Notes: generated from the letters alone by a model not told the origin. A stretch of DNA of 64,000 bases from Chloroherpetonaceae bacterium (GCA_028277445.1 JANQGG010000060.1:47330-111329), one strand, 5' to 3'; counted from the first letter of the stretch, positions 7,701-17,394 are shown. Numbers and translations: made by a program.

Positions 7701-9831
7701 CAGCTTCATTCAAATGTTTAAAAAGTTTCGATGGATATCGCTTTTGCTCACGTTCCTTTTCACACATTCGTTTTATTTTGGTCATCCGGTTTTCGGGCAA
7801 ATCTTGGAAAATCACGCCCTGGTTGAACTCAAGAAAGCGGCTTATAACCGCGATCCGCAACAAGTTGTGGCGTATTTAGGATTTTCAGATGAGCTGGACA
7901 AAACCGTTCTTGACTGCCTGGGTAGTTTTCAAGTTGATAGCCTTGCCCTTAAAGCGTTGCCATACCTCAATTCACCCAACCCTGAAATACGGCAATCAGC
8001 GGCCTTTGCTATTGGTCAATGCCTTTCTGATTCCACATCAATTGCTTACCTGGAGCCATTGCTTTTTGAAAAGATTTTTTTGGAGAAGGATCTTAAAACC
8101 ACAACACTGTTGCTGGAAGCCCTGGGAAAAACCGGCACTATTCATACGCTGGATAAAATTTCAGGCCTGTCATTTAAAACGTATGAGCTCAAACAAGCTC
8201 AAGGATTGGCTATTGCCCGATTTTCCGAGCGTGGCTTGGCCAACAGGCAAAGCGTTGAAGCGGCTTCCCGATTATTTATGGAAACAAAAGACGTGTCTGC
8301 CAAGGAAATCAATTATAGTATTTATGCCCTTTCTCAAGTTCGACAACGACCATTACTGAAGCATGCGCTCCCAACGCTTTTGACAGCCTCTGAACATGCG
8401 AACATGACGATACGGTTCCATGCGTTGCAGGCCTTAAGCAAATTATCCGTTCCAAAAGCCATTAACGCGGTATTAGATGGCGCTAAAGACTCTGATTGGC
8501 GGGTGAGTTCGTGGTCGTGCCAGGCTTTATCAAAATACATCAGTTCGTCGCGAGGTTTCAAATCCATAGCGATAAGAACGCTGGTATTCAACCTTAACAC
8601 CAAAAGCCACCCTCATATTATTGAAGCAAGCTTAAGATCGTTGATTTCGCTAAATCCATACAAACCTCAAGTTATTCCGGCTATAAAAAAGCATTTAAAC
8701 TCCCCCTCTGCCCGAATACGAAACAGCGCAACAAAAGCGCTTGCCATATTGTTTCCAAAAGAAGCTGAAAAAGAATTGTTAACCAAAATTGAAACACAAG
8801 CTGATGATCCTGCCTCATTGGAAGCGGTTGGCGTTCTAAGCATTTCTCTGCAAAAGCTCAATCTTGAGTTTATGCCGTGGTTGTTGAAGCATACACTTCA
8901 CCCTGAAAATAAAATTGCAACCGCAGCCTTAAACTCTTGGGGTCAATGCTGGAACATCTACCGCAACACCATGGCCGGCCAAGACCTCTGGACGTCAACC
9001 GATACGTTGTTTGAAGGGGTTTTGATTCGGGCATTAAAAAAGCACAGCGCTAAATCTTCAACCAATCCTGCCGCGGTAAAAACCATTACGTCAATTCTTT
9101 CGGATGAGTTCTTACCCAAGCATAAATATTTAAAAGTGTTGAATGACGCGTTAGCTCAATTCTCCGATGCAAATGATATTAATACCATTTTGCATTTGCT
9201 GGAATCGTTAGGTAATCTTAAAACAAAAAAAAGCCTTCGCTTAATCAAAGAGTACATTTATTACGAAAACAGGGCCGTTCGAAAAAAAGCATCCCAAGTC
9301 TATAAAGAGGTTACAGGCGAAGAGCCGCCAGTTCCACCAACATTTATTCCTCCGAAAAAAATTGACATGCGCGCTTTTAGAGAGATATCCCATAACCCGA
9401 TTGCCATATTAAAAACCACCAAAGGAACGCTAAAAATGGAGCTGTTTTTGGGTGAAGCTACTTTTAGCGCTGCAAACTTCATACAACTTATACAAACCGG
9501 TTTCTACGACGGGCTCACATTTCACCGGGTAGAGCCAAATTTTGTGGTTCAAGGCGGCGATCCTAATGGCGATGGAACTGGCGGGCCGGGACATACGATC
9601 CGCTCGGAACTTACCCGCGAATCATTTCGGCGTGGAGTGGTTGGCATGGCGCACGCCGGGAAAGATACCGAAGGCTCGCAGTTTTTTATTATGCTGGCTC
9701 ATCATCCGTTTTTGGATGGAAAATACACGCCTTTTGCAAAAGTAATTCAGGGAATGGATGTTGCAGACCGGCTGGAAATCGGGGATAAAATTCTGAGAGC
9801 CGATGTTGAATTGCATCGCATAGAAGAATAA
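7693..9831 (+). CDS. HEAT-repeat protein fused to a cyclophilin-type peptidylprolyl isomerase
   Basis: 712 residues. A signal peptide (hydrophobic run ending PVFGQ) is followed by about 500 residues of alternating helical pairs typical of HEAT/PBS-lyase repeats (RQSAAFAIGQCL, IRFHALQALSKL, WRVSSWSCQALSKY, IRNSATKALAIL). Residues about 565-712 are a complete cyclophilin domain with FHRVEPNFVVQGGDP, GMAHAGKDTEGSQFFI and HPFLDGKYTPFAKV, including the catalytic Arg of FHR. It is probably a periplasmic folding factor whose solenoid binds client proteins; this role is inferred. A second Met (7711) gives a tidier signal peptide and may be the true start. It is likely expressed with the overlapping OmpA-like gene. 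Confidence 0.9.
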   Translation: MINSFIQMFKKFRWISLLLTFLFTHSFYFGHPVFGQILENHALVELKKAAYNRDPQQVVAYLGFSDELDKTVLDCLGSFQVDSLALKALPYLNSPNPEIRQSAAFAIGQCLSDSTSIAYLEPLLFEKIFLEKDLKTTTLLLEALGKTGTIHTLDKISGLSFKTYELKQAQGLAIARFSERGLANRQSVEAASRLFMETKDVSAKEINYSIYALSQVRQRPLLKHALPTLLTASEHANMTIRFHALQALSKLSVPKAINAVLDGAKDSDWRVSSWSCQALSKYISSSRGFKSIAIRTLVFNLNTKSHPHIIEASLRSLISLNPYKPQVIPAIKKHLNSPSARIRNSATKALAILFPKEAEKELLTKIETQADDPASLEAVGVLSISLQKLNLEFMPWLLKHTLHPENKIATAALNSWGQCWNIYRNTMAGQDLWTSTDTLFEGVLIRALKKHSAKSSTNPAAVKTITSILSDEFLPKHKYLKVLNDALAQFSDANDINTILHLLESLGNLKTKKSLRLIKEYIYYENRAVRKKASQVYKEVTGEEPPVPPTFIPPKKIDMRAFREISHNPIAILKTTKGTLKMELFLGEATFSAANFIQLIQTGFYDGLTFHRVEPNFVVQGGDPNGDGTGGPGHTIRSELTRESFRRGVVGMAHAGKDTEGSQFFIMLAHHPFLDGKYTPFAKVIQGMDVADRLEIGDKILRADVELHRIEE

Positions 9832-9839
9832 ACCAAACC

Positions 9840-9863
9840 GGAGGCTTCTAACCTCCCCTTTTC
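9840..9863 (+). terminator. weak hairpin between convergent genes
   Basis: GGAGG-cttctaa-CCTCC followed by CCTTTT lies nine bases after the stop of the HEAT-cyclophilin gene and just before the end of the convergent PstS-like gene. The stem is only five pairs, so it is a modest terminator. Confidence 0.4.
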
Positions 9864-10803
9864 AATCCAATTGACCGATTGGCACATAGCCTTGTTCTTT
9901 AACAAGACGCTGCCCGCTCTTTGATAAAATCCAGTTGATATATTTTTGAATATGCTTTTCAGGTTTACCCAATGTGTAAATATAGAGCGGACGAGAAATC
10001 GGGTACATGCTCAGCCCGGATTTTGAAAGCTCCACAATCGGGTCCAACGCTTCATCATCACGAGTCCTGGAAATTTTTAATATTTTCACACCTTCATTGG
10101 CAAATGCAATACCGCTATAACCAATTGCCAGTGAATCACGCGAAACCATTTCAACAACTTCCTGGGCGGTTTGTTTTTCATAGGTAATTGTTCTAAATGC
10201 TGCTTTTGTGCCTAAAACCACATTTTTAAAGGTTTGATAAGTACCGGAATTTGGCTGGCGATTTATAACCATAATTTCTTCATCACGAAATCCGGCCGTA
10301 TCGATTTGAGCCCATTTTGTAATTTCTCCTTCTTTACCAAATATTTCTGCCAGCTCTCCCAACGATAGTTCATCAATCGGATTGCTTTTATGCACATAAA
10401 TCACAACCGCATCATAAGCAACAACAATATCCTGAGGTTCTTTATCAAAATGCTCTTTGGCATATTGAATTTCTTCGGGAGTGATTTTTCGGCTGGAATT
10501 GGCCATATCTACATCGCCGTGAATCAATGAAGATAAACCGATACCGGAACCGCCGCCATAAACTTCAACAGAGATATTCTGTTTTTGTATTTTATAAGCT
10601 TTAGACCAGGACTCTGAGAGCTTTTTCATGGTCTCCGAACCGCTGCAAATGATCATTTTTTCACTGGCTTTTCCATCGGCTTTTTTTTGAGAACAGCCGA
10701 TGGTACCATGAATTAAACCCAGTAAAACAAAAAGACGAAAAAACGATGTAAAATTGCAGTTTATTTTTACACGAATTTGTTGCCGTATTCTATTAATCAT
10801 CAC
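9862..10803 (-). CDS. PstS-like phosphate-binding lipoprotein
   Basis: 313 residues. The N-terminus has a hydrophobic segment and a lipobox-like TIGC with Cys at residue 37. The mature protein is a PstS/PBP-like type II binding protein: IICSGSETMKKLSESW, then YGGGSGIGLSSLIHGDVDMANSSR, and NRQPNSGTYQTFKNVVLG, the usual phosphate-contact segments. It ends in the family-like ILSKSGQRLVKEQGYVPI. PstS normally delivers phosphate to PstCAB, but no permease or ATPase genes are adjacent, so it either serves a distant transporter or has a signalling or scavenging role. It stands alone, convergent with the HEAT-cyclophilin gene. Confidence 0.85.
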   Translation of the reverse strand: MMINRIRQQIRVKINCNFTSFFRLFVLLGLIHGTIGCSQKKADGKASEKMIICSGSETMKKLSESWSKAYKIQKQNISVEVYGGGSGIGLSSLIHGDVDMANSSRKITPEEIQYAKEHFDKEPQDIVVAYDAVVIYVHKSNPIDELSLGELAEIFGKEGEITKWAQIDTAGFRDEEIMVINRQPNSGTYQTFKNVVLGTKAAFRTITYEKQTAQEVVEMVSRDSLAIGYSGIAFANEGVKILKISRTRDDEALDPIVELSKSGLSMYPISRPLYIYTLGKPEKHIQKYINWILSKSGQRLVKEQGYVPIGQLD

Positions 10804-11112
10804 GATTCTAGTTTTCTTGAGGACTTAGGAACGGTTTTATTGCAATTTACAACCGTGATGTTAACAAGACGTTTCCTTTGTGTTAAGGAGTGAGGAATTC
10901 GCTTAACCTTGGCAAATTTTTAATCCAAAAAGATTATCGGTTAGGCTAATCTAATCATCCAAATTATATGTTATAACGGATTACGACTAAGGAGTTTAAA
11001 AGTCAAAGTTTTGATTAAAAGGGAAAAATAAGGGGTAGACCAATTAAATTGGTAGTCTTAAATAAGAAGAAAAAAGCGATATAGAAAAAAACTCGATAAA
11101 TCCTCTAGTACA
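10804..11112. other. gene-free interval between pstS-like and RRM genes
   Basis: 309 bases. It must carry the pstS promoter (minus strand) and the 3' end of the RRM transcript. A small inverted repeat ACCAAT-taa-ATTGGT (11039-11053) followed on the minus strand by a pyrimidine-rich stretch could be a weak terminator for the RRM gene. I see no other structure and no credible small gene. Confidence 0.5.
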
Positions 11113-11382
11113 TTACTTCTTAAACTGAGGTTTTGGTTTTCGCTCTCTGGCTTCATTAACCTGAAGGTTACGTCCGCCAAAATCCTGACCATTTAAGCCT
11201 TCAATGGCTTTATCTGCTTCTTCATGTTCCATTTCAACAAAGCAGAAGCCTCTGAATTTTCCTGTTTCGCGATCATTAATAAATTTGATAGAGTGAACCT
11301 CGCCATGAGCCTGAAATAACTCTCGGACATTATCTTCTGTTGTGGTATAAGGTAAATTGGCCACATAAATTGTTTTCTTCAT
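11113..11382 (-). CDS. RRM-domain RNA-binding protein
   Basis: 89 residues, essentially one RNA-recognition motif: RNP2 is IYVANL (residues 4-9) and RNP1 is KFRGFCFVEM (about 42-51), both with the aromatic residues that stack on RNA. A short basic tail (RERKPKPQFKK) follows. Small single-RRM proteins of this size occur in cyanobacteria, Bacteroidota and relatives, often linked to cold response or mRNA stability. Nearly 400 bases of untranslated or intergenic sequence lie upstream, which would leave room for a long leader; this is inference. Confidence 0.93.
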   Translation of the reverse strand: MKKTIYVANLPYTTTEDNVRELFQAHGEVHSIKFINDRETGKFRGFCFVEMEHEEADKAIEGLNGQDFGGRNLQVNEARERKPKPQFKK

Positions 11383-11780
11383 CAGAGCAATCGTATTTTT
11401 AATATTACCTTTTCACCATAAATTTTGAAAAGGCAAAATAATGATTTTAAATGATTGACTTTTAATATATCCGATATAGTTGTTTTAACAAACTTACCCC
11501 AAAATAACATGATGTTTCATTGGAGTTGCCAGTTCACGTCCGGCTAACAGGGGAAATCTGTTTTTAGAGTGAATCAGGTGGGCTTTTAAACAAAACCTGA
11601 AAACTATACCATTTATATTAAAAATCACTAAAACTTCTACTCCAAAGCTACAACGTAAATATTTATCGGCAAAATTGATATCAATTTTTTTTACCGTATA
11701 CCGCAAATACTTAAATTAAAAAATTATTAATCCCAACTTGTAGGAACCGGTAATAAACCGATTCCTACATTTTTGAAAGA
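11383..11780. other. gene-free interval upstream of the RRM gene
   Basis: 398 bases between the RRM gene and pfk. It contains the pfk terminator (11740-11768) and presumably the RRM promoter and 5' leader. A TTG-initiated 70-codon frame exists at 11494-11706 on the minus strand, but it has no ribosome site and no recognisable sequence, so I do not call it a gene. Confidence 0.5.
11740..11768 (-). terminator. rho-independent terminator of pfk
   Basis: GTAGGAACCGG and CCGATTCCTAC pair around a taataaa loop (one mismatch). On the minus strand the hairpin starts 12 bases after the pfk stop codon and is followed by an AT-rich run with TTTTTT. Confidence 0.75.
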
Positions 11781-12941
11781 TCAATAAAGGAACATTGGTT
11801 TTCCTAAGACATTACGCACACTCGGTTTGTATTCTTTGGCATTATATAGTTCATCCACATCCACACGTTTTAAACCGCTTGCAATGGTACTGATAGGAAT
11901 ATGCGTATAAGTGCCATCGCGCAAGGCTACCATCCGTCCGCTGACTTTATCGTTAATAAGCGACATGGCAATACCTGCAAAGTTAGTGGCTACCATTAAA
12001 TCCAACGCATCAGGTGCGCCTGATCGCATCAAATAACCCAATTGCTGATACACAATGCCTTTACCGGTTAACTTTTTAATTGCCTCTCCGGTGATCATGC
12101 CAATTCCGCCCAATTTGCGATGCCCGTAAGCATCGGCTTCACCATACTCAATGATTTTGCCGCCTATTATGGAAGCGCCTTCGCTAATCGTAACCATAGC
12201 ATAGGAGCTGGGATTGTTGTTATAATCTTCCAATAGAAATTTGGATAATAACTCAGGATCAAATGGCACTTCTGAAATAATGGATCGATCCACGCCGGCC
12301 AAATATGAACTAATCAAGCTGGTTTCACCTGAATTTCTACCGAAAAGCTCAACAACGGCAATGCGTTCATGCGAACCGGTACTGGTTCGTAATTGGTGAA
12401 TAAACTGAACGCTTCGGGTAACAGCAGTGCTAAAACCGATACAGTAATCTGTTCCGAATACATCATTATCCATGGTTTTCGGAATGGCAACAACTGAAAA
12501 ACCTTCGCGATGCAAACGTTCTCCATAGCTCAGTGTATCATCGCCGCCAATCGGCACCAACACATCCAGTTTTAATTTTTCAAGATTGGATAATACATGC
12601 GGGGTAAAATCAAGAAGCTCATTACTACCGTCTTCTTTTTCTTTAGGGTCTTTCAGAAAATCGGGAATTTCGTTTTTTTTCACCTTACTTGGATTCGTTC
12701 GACTGGAGTGAAGAAATGTGCCACCGGTTCGGTCGATGGTTCGAACTTTCATTTTATCCAGAGGCAAGATATACTTTTCTTTGGATTTGGGATCATTGGG
12801 ATTATAATTGAGCAAACCTCCCCACCCGGTTCTGATTCCAACAACTTCGTGACCAAAATCAATGGCACGATACACTAATGCTTTCATGCACGGGTTCAAT
12901 CCGGGCACGTCGCCTCCGCCAGTTAAAATACCGATTCTCAT
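11781..12941 (-). CDS. pfkA: 6-phosphofructokinase with pyrophosphate-type specificity residues
   Basis: 386 residues of the PFK-A fold. It catalyses phosphorylation of fructose 6-phosphate in glycolysis. Visible motifs are [10 protein letters not shown] at the N-terminus (nucleotide/phosphate loop), GGDDT at 132-136, PKTMDND at 154-160 with the catalytic Asp pair, and [12 protein letters not shown]-dependent enzymes have Gly at the two positions that here are Asp135 and Lys155; the Asp/Lys pair, 20 residues apart, is the known signature of PPi-dependent PFK. I therefore expect a PPi-dependent, reversible enzyme, but some group III enzymes with similar motifs use ATP. It is a single gene with its own terminator. 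Confidence 0.92.
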   Translation of the reverse strand: MRIGILTGGGDVPGLNPCMKALVYRAIDFGHEVVGIRTGWGGLLNYNPNDPKSKEKYILPLDKMKVRTIDRTGGTFLHSSRTNPSKVKKNEIPDFLKDPKEKEDGSNELLDFTPHVLSNLEKLKLDVLVPIGGDDTLSYGERLHREGFSVVAIPKTMDNDVFGTDYCIGFSTAVTRSVQFIHQLRTSTGSHERIAVVELFGRNSGETSLISSYLAGVDRSIISEVPFDPELLSKFLLEDYNNNPSSYAMVTISEGASIIGGKIIEYGEADAYGHRKLGGIGMITGEAIKKLTGKGIVYQQLGYLMRSGAPDALDLMVATNFAGIAMSLINDKVSGRMVALRDGTYTHIPISTIASGLKRVDVDELYNAKEYKPSVRNVLGKPMFLY

Positions 12942-13072
12942 GGCAGTTTCCTTTGGTTTTATTTTTGGATTTATAGTACTGATTACATGAAGGAATTCTA
13001 CTACGCTAATATAGGGATTTTAAATCCTATAACCATGCCGGATTGGATTATTAATAAAGCAAGAGGGGCTAA

Positions 13073-13105
13073 AAACCGGATTTGCCGAACTGTTAAATCC
13101 GGTTT
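13073..13105 (-). terminator. terminator of the RND/DUF2892 operon
   Basis: A perfect 11-bp stem AAACCGGATTT / AAATCCGGTTT with an 11-base loop lies just beyond the stop of the last gene of the operon (DUF2892). On the minus strand the stem is followed by TTTTTAGCC. Confidence 0.65.
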
Positions 13106-13113
13106 AAAAGGAA

Positions 13114-13320
13114 TTATTCAAACGCTTGACCGGGTTTTACGCCAGCAGCTTTTAAGATCAATGCAAGCGGGCAAAACTTGGTAAATGCCGCCTGGAACAT
13201 ATTTAAACCAACGAATGCTGTTAAAAACAACCAGTTGGTATTTTCAGTTAAATGAGAAATGCCCAAACTAGCTAAAATAATCGTCCCCGCTACTGCAAAA
13301 ACTATTCGATCGATACTCAT
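13114..13320 (-). CDS. DUF2892 (YgaP-like) small membrane protein
   Basis: 68 residues with two membrane segments and the DUF2892 signature: an N-terminal short amphipathic start, [11 protein letters not shown], then [24 protein letters not shown]. The FTxxCP block with its Cys is the most conserved part of the family. In other bacteria this domain occurs alone or fused to rhodanese (YgaP), linking it to sulfur transfer or sulfide/thiol stress. Here it is the last gene of an operon with an RND pump, a PII-like protein and a Cys-rich C_GCAxxG protein, which strengthens a thiol, sulfide or metal theme. Function not established. Confidence 0.85.
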   Translation of the reverse strand: MSIDRIVFAVAGTIILASLGISHLTENTNWLFLTAFVGLNMFQAAFTKFCPLALILKAAGVKPGQAFE

Positions 13321-13435
13321 AATAATCAGACATTTTAGAGTTAAAAAAATAAGATACTTGAGGCTGATTCAACACAACCCTTACAAAAAACTTTTCTTAA
13401 TCCTTGAATTTTAAGGCATTTTGTTCATAAAAAAC

Positions 13436-13801
13436 TCAAACCGGCTGTCGCTCTGCTTTCACTTTCAGCGCTTTCTCAAGCAACTGACACGTTAAATCCA
13501 CACAAACATGACAGCTGTATTTATCAACCGCTCGGACTTCCCAACATACAACCGATTTAATGTATTTTTTAAACAAGTCTTCAACCTGTTGCGCCATTTC
13601 CGGTTCATCTTCTAAAATACGTTTTGCGGCAAATAATGCCCCGCAAATACCATCTTCGGCTCTGCCACGTCCGCTTGTAAATAGGTCATCGATCCGTGAT
13701 TGATCTTCAAACCCCATTTCTTCCTGATACGCCTTTTCCGTAGCCTGAGCACAATTGAATCCATTTTGAAAATACTTTAACGCTCGTTTATTAATTGCCA
13801 A
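13436..13801 (-). CDS. C_GCAxxG_C_C family cysteine-rich redox protein
   Basis: 121 residues. It has the family hallmarks: NGFNCAQA with Cys17, GRGRAEDGICGALFA with Cys53 (the GCAxxG-like block), Cys86, and a C-terminal Cys97-x2-Cys100 plus Cys105. Proteins of this family often bear Tat signals or sit beside oxidoreductases and are thought to bind a metal or to do thiol redox chemistry. The start is a TTG behind a strong Shine-Dalgarno (AAAGGAG, six bases earlier). No export signal is present, so it is probably cytoplasmic. It lies 33 bases after the PII-like gene in the RND operon. Confidence 0.85.
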   Translation of the reverse strand: MAINKRALKYFQNGFNCAQATEKAYQEEMGFEDQSRIDDLFTSGRGRAEDGICGALFAAKRILEDEPEMAQQVEDLFKKYIKSVVCWEVRAVDKYSCHVCVDLTCQLLEKALKVKAERQPV

Positions 13802-13834
13802 GAGACTCTCCTTTATTCTTTACTTATTTACGTT

Positions 13835-14137
13835 TTAAATCATTCGTTCAACATCCAACAAAAACGCTCTCATCGGGTGGCCTTCTTCATCGGCTTTTGT
13901 CATTTCTTCAATCTGATCCATAATTTCAGTTGCTTTATCTTGTGTTACAATAGCAAAACAAAGCGATGAATACGTTGGAAGTTCTTGATCACCCGGCCAC
14001 CATCTGGCTTGAGACCTTTTTTCAGAAGAAAAGCCCTTTACTTCCAATTCGCTTACAACCGAAACTTCCAAATCTTTAAATACTTTTCTCACTTGCTTTG
14101 AACAATGCTCAAGGCACATGATACAAATCATTTTCAT
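13835..14137 (-). CDS. PII-like (DUF3240-type) regulatory protein
   Basis: 100 residues, predicted ferredoxin-like fold of the PII/CutA group: a first strand MKMICIMCLEH, a middle region with basic residues and WWPGDQELP, a strand SSLCFAIVTQDKATEIMDQIEEM and a closing strand MRAFLLDVERMI. It lacks the classical T-loop uridylylation Tyr context of GlnB/GlnK. Small PII-like proteins (for example DUF3240) occur directly beside CzcA/CusA-like RND genes, as here, and may sense metal or nucleotide state for the pump. It sits 40 bases after the RND gene. Confidence 0.7.
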   Translation of the reverse strand: MKMICIMCLEHCSKQVRKVFKDLEVSVVSELEVKGFSSEKRSQARWWPGDQELPTYSSLCFAIVTQDKATEIMDQIEEMTKADEEGHPMRAFLLDVERMI

Positions 14138-14177
14138 AAGAATATAGCCGATTTAGTTTAATAATATAAAGCTCAAA

Positions 14178-17100
14178 TTAACTCGCCGGGTTTTCCTCAC
14201 TATTTTTTTCAACGATATAATAAATTAACGGTACCATTCCCAATGTTAATACGGTGGAAAGTATTGATCCCCACATCAACGAAATCGCCAAACCCTGGAA
14301 GATCGGGTCAAATAAGATAACAATAGCGCCAATGACAACCGTGCCTGCGGTTAGTAAAATCGGCCTTGTTCTGACAACAGCAGACTCAAGTACAGCATCT
14401 TTTAACGCAACGCCTTCATCGCGTCGCAATTGGATAAAGTCGATCAACAGCACACCGTTTCGTACCATAATACCGGCGAGTGCAATCATGCCGATCATGG
14501 ATGTTGCCGTAAAAAATGCGCCGTGAATAAAGTGACCCGGAATAATTCCAACCATGCTTAGCGGTATGGAAACCATCATCACCAATGGCGTTTTAAATGA
14601 TTGGAACCAACCGATAATCAATAAGTAAATGACAATCAACACCACACCAAACGCCGTTCCGAGATCGCGAAACACTTCAAACGTGATTTGCCATTCGCCA
14701 TCCCACTTCATCGCCACTTTATCTTCCAAAAACGGCTCTGATGTATAAAGCGGATTAATGGAATAGCCTTCCGGCATTTCAATTTTCATGATTTTTTCAT
14801 CCATATCAAGCATGGCATAAACCGGACTTTCAACCACGCCGGCTACATCGGCCGTTACATAAACCACGCGCTTTAAGTTCTTGCGATAGATGGATTTATC
14901 TTCCTCGCGTTGTTCAATGCGTACCACATCGGAAACCGGTATAAGCTGATTGGTCTGCGAGCGCACATAGACATGCGAAAGATCGCGGATTGATGCCCGT
15001 TCTTCTTTAGCCAGACGCAATTGAATACCAACCGGTTCAATATCATGTTCCGAATGAAGCAGCCCCACTTCCGATCCGGCAAGCGATAGGCGAAGCGTTT
15101 GAACAATCTGACCGGTGCTCACCCCACGCAACGCCGCTTTTTCTTTATCCACGGCCAGTTTATAGACCGTTTGCGGGTCTTCAACCATCCAATCAACATC
15201 TACAACGCCTTCCGTATTTTCAAACACGCCTCGAATCTTTTCAGCAATCTCGATTTGCTTATCGTAATCCGGGCCATAGACTTCCGCAACCAGCGTAGAA
15301 AGAACCGGCGGTCCTGGCGGCACTTCAACAACTTTTACTCTGGCGCCGTGCTTTTTTGCAATTTCCTGAACGCCAGGGCGAACTTTTTTAGCAATCGGAT
15401 GACTTTGCATATCGCGCTCGCCTTTTTCTTTCAGATTGACCTGGATATCGGCCATATTTGGCGCTTGCCTTAAAAAGTAATGACGAACCAATCCGTTAAA
15501 ATTGATCGGCGCATTCATACCAACATAATATTGGTAATTTGTGACCTCATCTACCGTTTTAAGGTATCCGGCAATTTCCTTGGTTACGGCTGCCGTTTTT
15601 TCTACCGGCGTCCCTTCGGGCATATCAACGATCACCTGAAACTCACTTTTGTTATCAAACGGTAGCATTTTAAGCTCAACAAGCTTTAACGGGATAAACA
15701 TAATGGCCACGATAAGCATTAGCGTCACAACGCCAATAGCCGTCCATGCTTTTTTCGGATCATCAATTAACGGCCGCAACAAACGATCATAAACTTTATA
15801 GGCCGGATTGTTTTTCAGATCGTATTCATCATCTCCTTCGTGATCGCCTTTAAGTAACCTGTATGCAAGCCAAGGCGTACCGATCAAGGCGACCATCAAC
15901 GAAAACAACATAGCCAGCGATGCGCCGATAGGCATCGGGCTCATGTATGGGCCCATCAAACCGGAAACAAAGATCATCGGCAATACGGATGCAATAACCG
16001 TAAATGTAGCTAAAATGGTAGGGTTTCCTACTTCGCTAATGGCTGCCAACGCCGCCTGAAGTTTCGGCAACTTTCGCATTTTGAGATGGCGCTCAACATT
16101 TTCAGCAATGATAATGGAGTCATCGACAACAATACCCGTTACAAAAATCAATGCAAAGAGCGTTACCCGGTTAAGCGTGTAGTCGAAGACGTAATACACA
16201 AACAAGGTTAATGCAAAGGTAATCGGAACGGAAGCAAATACCACCAAACCGCCGCGCCAGCCTAAAAAGAGGCTCACAACAATCGTCACCGATATAACAG
16301 CTCCAAACAAGTGCTCTAGCAGCGTAAAGACTTTATCCGAAGCTGTTTTACCGTAATTTCGAGTTTCCGAAATTTGAATATCGGCCGGGATAAGCGTGCC
16401 TTTCAGCATATCCACTTTTTTGATGACTTTTTCAGCCACATTCATGGCGTCAGAGCCTTTGCGCTTGGCTATTTCAAGCGTAACGGCCGGATATTCATTA
16501 AACCGATCAATCCCATCGGGAACATTTTTCGCGCCTACGCCAATTCCATAAAATGTATAGGTATTCACCTCTTCCGGGCCATCAACGATCTCGGCCACAT
16601 CTTTCAGGTAAATCGGGCTGTTGCCCGCAACCCCGATCACAAGACCCGATACATCTTCAACCGATCGGAAAAATTCACCGGTTCGAACCACAAACTCCTG
16701 ATTAACCTTCTGAAACGACCCCGTGGTTACTTCCTGGTTAGACGCCTGAATTTGCTGGGCAATCTGAAGCGGTGTGATCTGATAGGCCTTTAATCGCGCC
16801 TGATCTAATATGACTCGAACCTGACGCTTTAAACCACCTTTAATCTGAACATCTGCAACATCATCTATTTTTTTGATTTCGTTCATCAACTCAGCGCCAA
16901 CTTGGCGAAGTTGATATGAGCCATAGCGATCGCTCCATAAGGTCAAGTTCAAGATAGATACATCATCAATACTTACATTTTTCAACAATGGAAACTCTGT
17001 GCCCGGGGGCATCTTTTCCATGTACTTCATCATGGTTGACCAAAGCTTAACCAAACTTTTTTCGGTATTTTCACCCACTTCGTAACGAACCGTGATTAAT

Positions 17101-17381
17101 GCAAAATCCGGTCTTGACGTTGAATAAACATATTTTACGCCTTGAATTTCATTAACCGCTTTTTCAAGAGGTTTGGCAACGCGTTCTTCAACTTCCTTAG
17201 CGCTGCCCCCAGGGTATGACACATAAATATCGACCATCGGAACCACAATCTGCGGTTCTTCTTCTTTTGGGGTTAGCGATGTAGAAAAAATACCAATCAG
17301 TAACGCCGCAATCATCAGAAGGGGCGTAACTTTTGAGTCTATAAATGCATTTGCCAGATTTCCAGCAATACCTTCTCTCAT
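14178..17381 (-). CDS. RND efflux pump inner-membrane subunit (AcrB/CzcA superfamily)
   Basis: 1067 residues with the usual 12-helix plan: an N-terminal helix, large periplasmic porter/docking domains (about 35-330 and 565-870), and two helix bundles. Helix 4 has VVDDSIIIAENVERH, with the paired Asp of the AcrB-type proton relay. In the second bundle IMVRNGVLLIDF has Arg where AcrB has the relay Lys940. The periplasmic PPGPPVLSTLVAEVYG block is distinctive. A strong GGGAGGACTAA ribosome site precedes the ATG. It forms a tripartite system with the adaptor and TolC encoded just upstream. The substrate cannot be read from sequence; the Cys-rich neighbours suggest metal or thiol/sulfide stress. 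Confidence 0.93.
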   Translation of the reverse strand: MREGIAGNLANAFIDSKVTPLLMIAALLIGIFSTSLTPKEEEPQIVVPMVDIYVSYPGGSAKEVEERVAKPLEKAVNEIQGVKYVYSTSRPDFALITVRYEVGENTEKSLVKLWSTMMKYMEKMPPGTEFPLLKNVSIDDVSILNLTLWSDRYGSYQLRQVGAELMNEIKKIDDVADVQIKGGLKRQVRVILDQARLKAYQITPLQIAQQIQASNQEVTTGSFQKVNQEFVVRTGEFFRSVEDVSGLVIGVAGNSPIYLKDVAEIVDGPEEVNTYTFYGIGVGAKNVPDGIDRFNEYPAVTLEIAKRKGSDAMNVAEKVIKKVDMLKGTLIPADIQISETRNYGKTASDKVFTLLEHLFGAVISVTIVVSLFLGWRGGLVVFASVPITFALTLFVYYVFDYTLNRVTLFALIFVTGIVVDDSIIIAENVERHLKMRKLPKLQAALAAISEVGNPTILATFTVIASVLPMIFVSGLMGPYMSPMPIGASLAMLFSLMVALIGTPWLAYRLLKGDHEGDDEYDLKNNPAYKVYDRLLRPLIDDPKKAWTAIGVVTLMLIVAIMFIPLKLVELKMLPFDNKSEFQVIVDMPEGTPVEKTAAVTKEIAGYLKTVDEVTNYQYYVGMNAPINFNGLVRHYFLRQAPNMADIQVNLKEKGERDMQSHPIAKKVRPGVQEIAKKHGARVKVVEVPPGPPVLSTLVAEVYGPDYDKQIEIAEKIRGVFENTEGVVDVDWMVEDPQTVYKLAVDKEKAALRGVSTGQIVQTLRLSLAGSEVGLLHSEHDIEPVGIQLRLAKEERASIRDLSHVYVRSQTNQLIPVSDVVRIEQREEDKSIYRKNLKRVVYVTADVAGVVESPVYAMLDMDEKIMKIEMPEGYSINPLYTSEPFLEDKVAMKWDGEWQITFEVFRDLGTAFGVVLIVIYLLIIGWFQSFKTPLVMMVSIPLSMVGIIPGHFIHGAFFTATSMIGMIALAGIMVRNGVLLIDFIQLRRDEGVALKDAVLESAVVRTRPILLTAGTVVIGAIVILFDPIFQGLAISLMWGSILSTVLTLGMVPLIYYIVEKNSEENPAS

Positions 17382-17394
17382 TTAGTCCTCCCAA

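Noticed and set aside
11494..11706. 70-codon minus-strand frame between RRM and pfk genes
   Set aside because: TTG start, no ribosome site, low-complexity translation without family features; likely leader or intergenic DNA.
12987..13184. 65-codon plus-strand frame
   Set aside because: It runs antisense through the operon terminator and the end of the DUF2892 gene and has no recognisable content.
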